NCBI GenBank assembly: GCA_051655155.1
Contig: JBOFZL010000001.1
Location: 1-10,708 of the forward strand
DNA length: 10,708 bases
Direction of reading: 5' to 3'
From: JBOFZL01 sp051655155
Lineage (GTDB): Bacteria > Bacillota > Clostridia > Peptostreptococcales > Filifactoraceae
A program made the translations under genes and the position numbers. Of this stretch, positions 6,174-10,708 are shown piece after piece. Each line of letters starts with the position of its first letter. Positions within the stretch are counted from its first letter, which is position 1. The notes under the pieces are model-generated. The model did no database searches and was not told the DNA's origin. It saw only the letters and a list, made by a program, of their open reading frames with translations.

Positions 6174-6202
6174 TACATAGGAATCTCGATAGTAAATGTA
6201 AA
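6174..6202 (-). promoter_or_regulatory. Candidate housekeeping promoter of the 165-aa gene
   Basis: On the minus strand TTTACA (6197-6202) and TATGTA (6174-6179) are separated by 17 bases. They lie about 80 bases upstream of the start codon. The leader contains a small CTAGC/GCTAG dyad. Only the -35 box is a good match. Confidence 0.4.
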
Positions 6203-6239
6203 CCTAAAATTTGTTATTTTTAAGGATATCTTAAATAGT

Positions 6240-6967
6240 TTAATTATTGTTTACTTTATTCCACATATACTTCGATACTATTGACTCTATTTCAATAGTA
6301 ATATCATTCTTTTCTTTTTTGCCTTGATACTCAAATACACCAATATAGTTTTTATTTTTCAATATATAATCTACTTTCTGCTTTGAAACACCTATATTAG
6401 CTAATGAAAGCCCCTTAGACCTTAATTTGAATATATCCTTAACTATTTTAGCTTCTTTTTCATCTATCTCAAATTGACCATGTTTATTTACTTTATATCC
6501 AAGTGATGGCTTACCTCCAACCCACTTATTATCATTAAGTCTTGCTATTCTACCATTTCTAGTTCTTTCATTAATCACTGCTCTTTCAAATTCGGCAAAG
6601 CTTCCTAACATCTGTAGGAACAACATTCCTTGTGGTGTTGATGTATCAAAGTGCTCTGTAATGCTACATCGTACTCTTGAAGGTGATAAATCATAGCCAG
6701 TAAATTATATAATGACCTATGAATTCTATCGTTTCTATATACCATTATCATATCTATATCATTTTCTTTAACGTAATCAATCATATTATCATATTCAGGT
6801 CTATCTGTAGATTTACCTGATACTGCTTTATCTATAAATATCTTATCTATCACGATATCATGAAGCTTAGCATGCATTCTAATTTTATCTTCTTGGTCCT
6901 TAAGTGAAGTATTATCTACTTGCATTAAAGTAGATATTCTACAATAACCTACTGCTCTTTTCTTCAT
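6240..6967 (-). pseudogene. Serine recombinase, frameshifted second copy
   Basis: The two reading frames together rebuild one serine recombinase of about 240 residues. The first frame, from the ATG at 6967 (GGAGG just upstream), has GYCRIST with Ser12 and DRIHR at about 80-84, and loses register after QEYDVAL. The second frame resumes with TEHFDTSTPQGMLF and the helix LGSFAEFERAVINERTRNG. It then has the recombinase DNA-binding domain (GGKPSLGYKVNKHGQFEIDEKEA and YILKNKNYIGVFEYQ) to a stop at 6240. The codons on either side overlap by one base at 6659, so 3n+1 bases are missing, perhaps 7. The parent would be a short recombinase, well below the 450-550 aa of phage integrases. The N-terminal 226 bp are an inverted repeat of 71-296. 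Confidence 0.88.
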
Positions 6968-6980
6968 GTCTTCCTCCAAA
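6755..6980 (-). repeat. Inverted repeat partner of 71-296 (recombinase 5' ends)
   Basis: The sequence from the ribosome binding site to codon 71 is shared, in opposite orientation, with 71-296 at roughly 90 percent identity by eye. Similarity ends abruptly at 297 on the left, where the Tn3-type element starts, and close to the ribosome binding site on the other side. The copies bracket about 6.5 kb with the ABC, sigma and 165-aa genes. Confidence 0.85.
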
Positions 6981-7010
6981 TGTCTTTAAATAATGATGTA
7001 TCTCTTCTTA

Positions 7011-7042
7011 GGGACACCGAGTTACGTGTAAAAACCTGCCCC
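7011..7042 (+). repeat. Solo, diverged end of the MITE family
   Basis: This stretch aligns with the outward-reading right arm of MITE copy 2. GGAC, then CGAG after two extra bases, then the exact 12-mer TACGTGTAAAAA, then a GC-rich block with GCC match in order. No partner arm lies nearby. It sits exactly where the IS231-like transposase frame is cut and supplies its stop codon, as copy 2 does for the amidase remnant. Confidence 0.55.
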
Positions 7043-7630
7043 TATTGGTATTACTATATTTAACTCTCTACGATTTTTATCTTTTTTCATAGTTTTTAAA
7101 TACTCAGCATCACTTTTTGTTCCAGGATATATATATATTCTCATAAATGAACTTGATAAAAGTTCATACTGTAACTGTATTTTTATTGAAGATAAGGAAC
7201 CTAAGCCTCCTGCACCTGGAAATTCCTTTTTAAATTCTTTAGGTAGAGAAAAACCTGTTGAATCATTTATTATTACTCTATTAAAATGTAACTTTAAAGT
7301 ATATTCTAAGTCTTGTAAAGAAGTATTATGTGTGTAAATCATTCGATTAAACATCTTCTTCATAAACTCTACAGAGTGCTTATTAAACCTTTTATCTACG
7401 GCTTGCTTAGAGATTGGAATATCAAATAATGAATCATATTTAGATGCTAGTTGCGATAGTGGAGAACTATATATATCTGCTCAATGAAAAACATTAAATG
7501 TTAAAAACTCTTTATCAGTTATACTACTTTTTCTTTGCACAAATTTTGACTCTTTGGCTATTTTATTTATTTTTTCAGTATCAAATACATCTCTTATATT
7601 TTTAATTATGTGTTTAAGTTTTTTATTCAT
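7022..7630 (-). pseudogene. IS4-family (IS231-like) transposase remnant
   Basis: Starting from the ATG at 7630, one frame encodes an N-terminal IS4-family transposase. The N-terminal part includes KSSITDKEFLTFNVFH, an in-frame TGA at 7481-7483 (probably a former TGG Trp codon), then KQAVDKRFNKHSVEFM. The first catalytic aspartate lies in INDSTGFSLP (about residue 123), followed by FPGAGGLGSLSSIKIQLQYELL, the hallmark of the IS231 group. The frame stops at 7022 after about 202 codons, while IS231 transposases have about 480, so the second Asp and the Glu of the DDE triad are gone. The last codons (GAGFYT) are encoded by a solo MITE-like end. This is a doubly broken, inactive gene. Confidence 0.88.
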
Positions 7631-7715
7631 AAAATTAAGCCTCACTTTCAGTTATGATTAATTAAAAATTATACCATAATTTTTGAAAATAAGGTTTCTT
7701 ACGTTGACGGCTATG
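7043..7715 (-). mobile_element. Truncated IS231-like insertion sequence
   Basis: The start-side end of the element is recognisable. Read on the minus strand from 7715, CATAGCCGTCAACGTAAGAA resembles the IS231-group terminal repeat (from memory, CATGCCCATCAACTTAAG). It lies 85 bases before the transposase ATG, a normal spacing. The opposite end is missing; the sequence passes into the solo MITE-like end and then the recombinase upstream region. Confidence 0.65.
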
Positions 7716-7784
7716 GACGCTACCCTTAATTGGCTTATTATGCTATATATTAATGGTCCTTAATCTTTATTGCAATCTATAGGG

Positions 7785-8051
7785 GGGGAGGACGAGATAC
7801 ATGTTATTTTCGGCCACTTGTAAAATAGTAAATTAGCTAAGTACTTATGATTATTAGTTATGACTATCCTCAAAGTATTGCAATTACTATATTAATTTTG
7901 ATAATCACAACTTATAAGTTACGATTAAGATAACTCAGATTTAACTATAAAATACCTAGATTTAGTAAAAATAAAAAAATCGCTGTATTCAAGTTATATC
8001 AAAGGTTTCAAAATTAAGTGGCCGATTTTTACACGTATCTCGTCCTCCCCC
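7785..8051. repeat. Palindromic MITE-like element, copy 2 (267 bp)
   Basis: Terminal arms at 7785-7820 and 8016-8051 have the same plan as copy 1: G-rich tip, GAGGACGAGATAC, TGT, unpaired T-rich block, CGGCCACTT. The base that is C in copy 1 (3568) is G here (7796), and its partner in the other arm changes from G (3739) to C (8039), so pairing is kept. The interior is 71 bp longer than in copy 1 and has no gene. The right arm encodes the last residues and stop codon of the amidase remnant, so the insertion is younger than that gene. Between 7716 and 7784 I see only AT-rich DNA. Confidence 0.88.
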
Positions 8052-8343
8052 GTATTTGATTTAGTATTCCATGTGCTATTTCAATTCCATTTCGAATACG
8101 TTTCTCTTTAGTATCTGCGATTTGTCTATCTGATAAGTTATCTATAAAACACACTTCAACAATAACTGATTTCATTTTAGTACCTCTTATAACTGCATAA
8201 TAATCCGTATTAGTAGATCCTTTTCTGCTATAGGTTTTTATATTTGTTTGTCCGATTGATTTCAATGCAGAACCTATTCTAATAGCTAATTCTTCACCTT
8301 CACCACCATGACCAAAATCTAAAACTACTTCATTATTATTCAT
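8029..8343 (-). pseudogene. N-acetylmuramoyl-L-alanine amidase (Amidase_3) remnant
   Basis: This 104-aa open frame keeps both ends of a zinc amidase but not the middle. VVLDFGHGG (6-14) carries the first zinc histidine (His12). It runs straight into GEELAIRIGSALKSIG, which normally follows the second zinc histidine. The zinc-binding Glu and the S(I)HxN motif, about 70 residues, are missing. The late part VIVEVCFIDN, with the catalytic Glu, and the final helix are present. The last seven residues (RGRTRYV) come from the end of MITE copy 2. A good AAAGGAGAG precedes the ATG at 8343, so a peptide could still be made, but peptidoglycan amidase activity is not expected. There is no signal peptide, as in phage endolysins. 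It is divergent from the cell-wall gene at 8486. Confidence 0.82.
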
Positions 8344-8427
8344 ATAAATTACTCTCCTTTTATAAATAGATAGAGTTTTTTATTTATTTGTATACTTAGT
8401 AAAATATTTTTAATAGATGGTTTACAT

Positions 8428-8456
8428 TTAACTTTAAATATATTTTTTAATATATA
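8428..8456 (+). promoter_or_regulatory. Weak candidate promoter of the cell-wall protein gene
   Basis: TTAACT (8428-8433) and TATATA (8451-8456) are 17 bases apart and would start transcription about 20 bases before the start codon, just before the AAAAGGAGTG ribosome binding site (8471-8480). The whole 8344-8485 gap is so AT-rich that chance matches are likely. A nearby TTTACA (8421) has no well-spaced -10 box. Confidence 0.3.
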
Positions 8457-8485
8457 AATAACAAAATAATAAAAGGAGTGATAGT

Positions 8486-10708
8486 ATGTTATCAAAAAAA
8501 GATGGAGATGTGATGGTATCAAAAACACAAGAGTATTTGAATACAACATATTCGAGTAATCCTAATTGGGTTAGAATTGATCCAGATGGAAAAACAGGAT
8601 GGGCAACTATCAGAGGTTTAATTAGAGCATTACAAATAGAAGTAGGTATTTCAACACCAAATGGAACTTTTGGACCTGCAACAGAGGCAGCGTGTCCAAC
8701 ATTAAAAAAAGAATTAAATCCAACAGACAAAACAAAGAGATTAGTTTATATCTTACAAGGAGCAATGTGGTGTAAAGGATTTTCGCCAGGTGGTTTTACA
8801 GGGACATTTGCTGATGGAACTGAATCAGGAGTAAAGAAATTCCAAGCATCAGCAGGATTAGAAGGCACAAAAGTTAATGGTATAGCAGATCCTATGATAT
8901 TTAAGGCTTTATTAAATATGGATGCTTATGTATTAGTATCTAGTGGTGACCCAAAAATAAGAGAGATACAGATGTGTCTTAATAGAGATTACCATAGATG
9001 GATAGGACTTAAGCCAACAGATGGTAGGTATGGTAGAGACACAAATAAAGCTCTTATATATGCGATACAAGTTGAAGAAGGTATAGCAGAGCCAAATGGT
9101 ACATTTGGACCACAAACACAATCATTATTACCTACATTAGCACCAGGGAGTAAAAATGCTCCATTTGTAAAGATAATGCAATATGCATTATACTGCAATA
9201 GATTTGACCCTACTGGATTCACTGGAGTATTCGGGAATGGGACACTAGCTGCTCTTAAAAAATTCCAATCATTTTGTATGCTAACAGCTGATGGATATTG
9301 TGGTAAATCAACATGGTCTTCATTATTAGTATCTTGTGGAGATAAAGATAGAAAAGGTACTGCATGTGATTGTTCACAAGAAGTAACTCCAGCCAGAGCT
9401 AAGACGTTAAAAGATAATGGATATAAAATAGTAGGTCGTTATATAGCAGGTGGTGAATGGAAAAAATTAAAGGTAGATGAAGCTAAAGTCATATTTGATA
9501 ATGGGCTAAGGATATTCCCTATATTCCAAAAGTCAGGAAATTCAGTTGATTCATTTAATCCATTCCAAGGTAAACTAGATGGTGATGAAGCTATCAAATC
9601 ATCACTTAATTATGGGTTTCCAGATGGAACAACTATATATTTTGCGGTTGATTTTGATGCAGTAGACGATCAAGTAACATCTAACATAATTCCTTACTTT
9701 AGAATGATAAAACAATCATTTTTTAGATATAATCCTAGAAAATATAAGATAGGTATATACGGAGCTAGAAATATATGTTCAAGAGTTTCTAAAGAAGGTA
9801 TATCAGTGAACAGTTTTGTATCAGATATGTCTACTGGATTCTCTGGAAATTTAGGGTATCCATTGCCTGAAGATTGGGCGTTTGATCAAATTAAAGAGTA
9901 TACAATAGGTTCTGGAAATGGAGCTATTGCTATAGACAATGATATATGCTCTAATAGAGATATGGGCGTTGATAGGTTTGAGCATGGACCAGTAATACCT
10001 GATATTCCTAGTATACCTGATGGTGTAAATGAGAGAGAATTATTAGATTATGCTGGAAATGAGGGGGGATTACTTGGTGCAAATGTTCATTTTGAAACGT
10101 TTAATAAAAGAGTAATGGTTGCAATGCCATCTATATATCCAAAGGTTACTGTTGAGGCCGAAGTTGCATTACAAGAAACTTTTACTGGACCATATCAAAA
10201 TATAAACTTAATAACTAATGGAGAAAGTTTTACAACTAGTTTCTTTGATACTTTGACTAAGCATGGTATAGAGCATGATATTACTGAACTTAATAAAAAA
10301 GCACTTATGGACTCGATATCTAAGTTAAGAATATCTAAAAATATTAACCCTAATGTAAAGTATTATATTGAATTCACTAAAGAAGGGACTTTTACAGTAA
10401 CATTTGAAGTTGCACTTGCATATCAAACCAATCATACAACTTCAGATATAACTACAATTTATCAAAAAATAATAATAACTATACATCCTACATATGGTGG
10501 ATTTGGGAAGATACAAATTCCTATTGCTTCAGAAGAAAAAACAAATGATATAAATTATAAGTTTATATCGGTAACAGCATTACTAACATTAGGACTTGCT
10601 GCTTTTGCTAAAGACTTTATAAGTGGTGTGTTATCAACAGGATCTATACATGTAGGAGCTATAACAGGACTTGCATCATTCTTTCTTATAGTTGCAGCAA
10701 ATCCTGGA
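8486..10708 (+). CDS. Modular cell-wall protein: duplicated peptidoglycan-binding modules plus Rv2525c/DUF1906-like glycosidase fold (3' partial)
   Basis: The frame from the ATG at 8486 (AAAAGGAGTG upstream) is open for 741 codons to the window edge. Residues 10-144 and 155-282 are two tandem copies of a two-part module. NGTFGPATEAACPTL (59-73) matches NGTFGPQTQSLLPTL (204-218), and GGFTGTFADGT (102-112) matches TGFTGVFGNGT (243-253). These look like PG_binding_1-type repeats. Residues 293-494 form a TIM-barrel-like Rv2525c/DUF1906 domain: CDCSQEVTPARA, IVGRYIAGG, acidic IYFAVDFDA (384-392), IGIYGAR, WAFDQI and AIDNDICSN. A Pro-rich linker (GPVIPDIPSIPDG) leads to an unrecognised region from 514. 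Two hydrophobic helices lie near 691-708 and 722-738. There is no signal peptide, so export by lysis or an unknown route is likely. The substrate is presumably peptidoglycan; activity is unproven. Confidence 0.88.
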   Translation, partial: MLSKKDGDVMVSKTQEYLNTTYSSNPNWVRIDPDGKTGWATIRGLIRALQIEVGISTPNGTFGPATEAACPTLKKELNPTDKTKRLVYILQGAMWCKGFSPGGFTGTFADGTESGVKKFQASAGLEGTKVNGIADPMIFKALLNMDAYVLVSSGDPKIREIQMCLNRDYHRWIGLKPTDGRYGRDTNKALIYAIQVEEGIAEPNGTFGPQTQSLLPTLAPGSKNAPFVKIMQYALYCNRFDPTGFTGVFGNGTLAALKKFQSFCMLTADGYCGKSTWSSLLVSCGDKDRKGTACDCSQEVTPARAKTLKDNGYKIVGRYIAGGEWKKLKVDEAKVIFDNGLRIFPIFQKSGNSVDSFNPFQGKLDGDEAIKSSLNYGFPDGTTIYFAVDFDAVDDQVTSNIIPYFRMIKQSFFRYNPRKYKIGIYGARNICSRVSKEGISVNSFVSDMSTGFSGNLGYPLPEDWAFDQIKEYTIGSGNGAIAIDNDICSNRDMGVDRFEHGPVIPDIPSIPDGVNERELLDYAGNEGGLLGANVHFETFNKRVMVAMPSIYPKVTVEAEVALQETFTGPYQNINLITNGESFTTSFFDTLTKHGIEHDITELNKKALMDSISKLRISKNINPNVKYYIEFTKEGTFTVTFEVALAYQTNHTTSDITTIYQKIIITIHPTYGGFGKIQIPIASEEKTNDINYKFISVTALLTLGLAAFAKDFISGVLSTGSIHVGAITGLASFFLIVAANPG

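Noticed and set aside
6650..6665. Programmed frameshift in the recombinase
   Set aside because: No slippery heptamer or downstream stem is seen. The missing residues relative to serine recombinases point to a plain deletion.
3557..8051. CRISPR array or tRNA/rRNA genes
   Set aside because: The only repeats are two long palindromic elements and a solo end far apart. There is no regular short-repeat spacing and no cloverleaf or rRNA-like sequence anywhere in the window.
8349..9222. Several minus-strand open frames
   Set aside because: They are antisense to, or upstream of, the long cell-wall protein frame, which has clear repeated domains and a strong ribosome binding site.

Overview
The window comes from a low-GC Gram-positive bacterium, most likely of the Clostridium/Peptostreptococcaceae group. 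The evidence is strongly AT-rich DNA with A/T-ending codons, strong GGAGG-type ribosome binding sites, a Tn3-family end of the Tn1546 type, an IS4/IS231-type transposase and an ECF sigma factor with a DUF4179-like anti-sigma protein. It is an accessory region in decay: at least five genes are broken, and mobile-element ends explain several of the breaks. The species, and whether this is plasmid or chromosome, cannot be decided from the sequence.

Layout. 1-1290: the 5' end of a serine recombinase (84-296) is cut by a 903-bp Tn3-type element (297-1199). That element has 38-bp inverted ends and a resolvase gene but no transposase. Beyond it lies the tail of another plus-strand gene (to 1288) and a bidirectional terminator. 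1346-3487: an ABC exporter operon on the minus strand (ATPase, then permease). 3557-3752: a 196-bp palindromic MITE-like element. 3853-5392: an overlapping ECF sigma / anti-sigma pair (minus), with a plausible ECF-type promoter upstream. 5536-5575: a perfect bidirectional terminator. 5597-6094: an unrecognised 165-aa protein (minus). 6240-6967: a second copy of the recombinase, inverted relative to the first and frameshifted. 7022-7715: an IS231-like transposase remnant with one in-frame TGA and one recognisable IS end; its 3' side is cut at a solo copy of the MITE end. 7785-8051: the second MITE copy, which also cuts an amidase remnant (8029-8343). 8486-10708: a divergent plus-strand gene, open at the window edge, for a cell-wall protein with duplicated peptidoglycan-binding modules, an Rv2525c/DUF1906-like glycosidase fold and an unrecognised C-terminal region.

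How it works together. The only functional-looking regulated module is the sigma/anti-sigma pair with the nearby ABC exporter. Such sets usually answer envelope stress or antimicrobial peptides; regulation of the exporter by this sigma factor is inference, because no ECF promoter is visible before the ATPase gene and a MITE lies between the two operons. The most unusual items are the MITE family (two full copies with a compensatory base-pair change and a conserved T-rich internal loop, plus one solo end), the modular cell-wall protein without a signal peptide, and the unidentified 165-aa protein.
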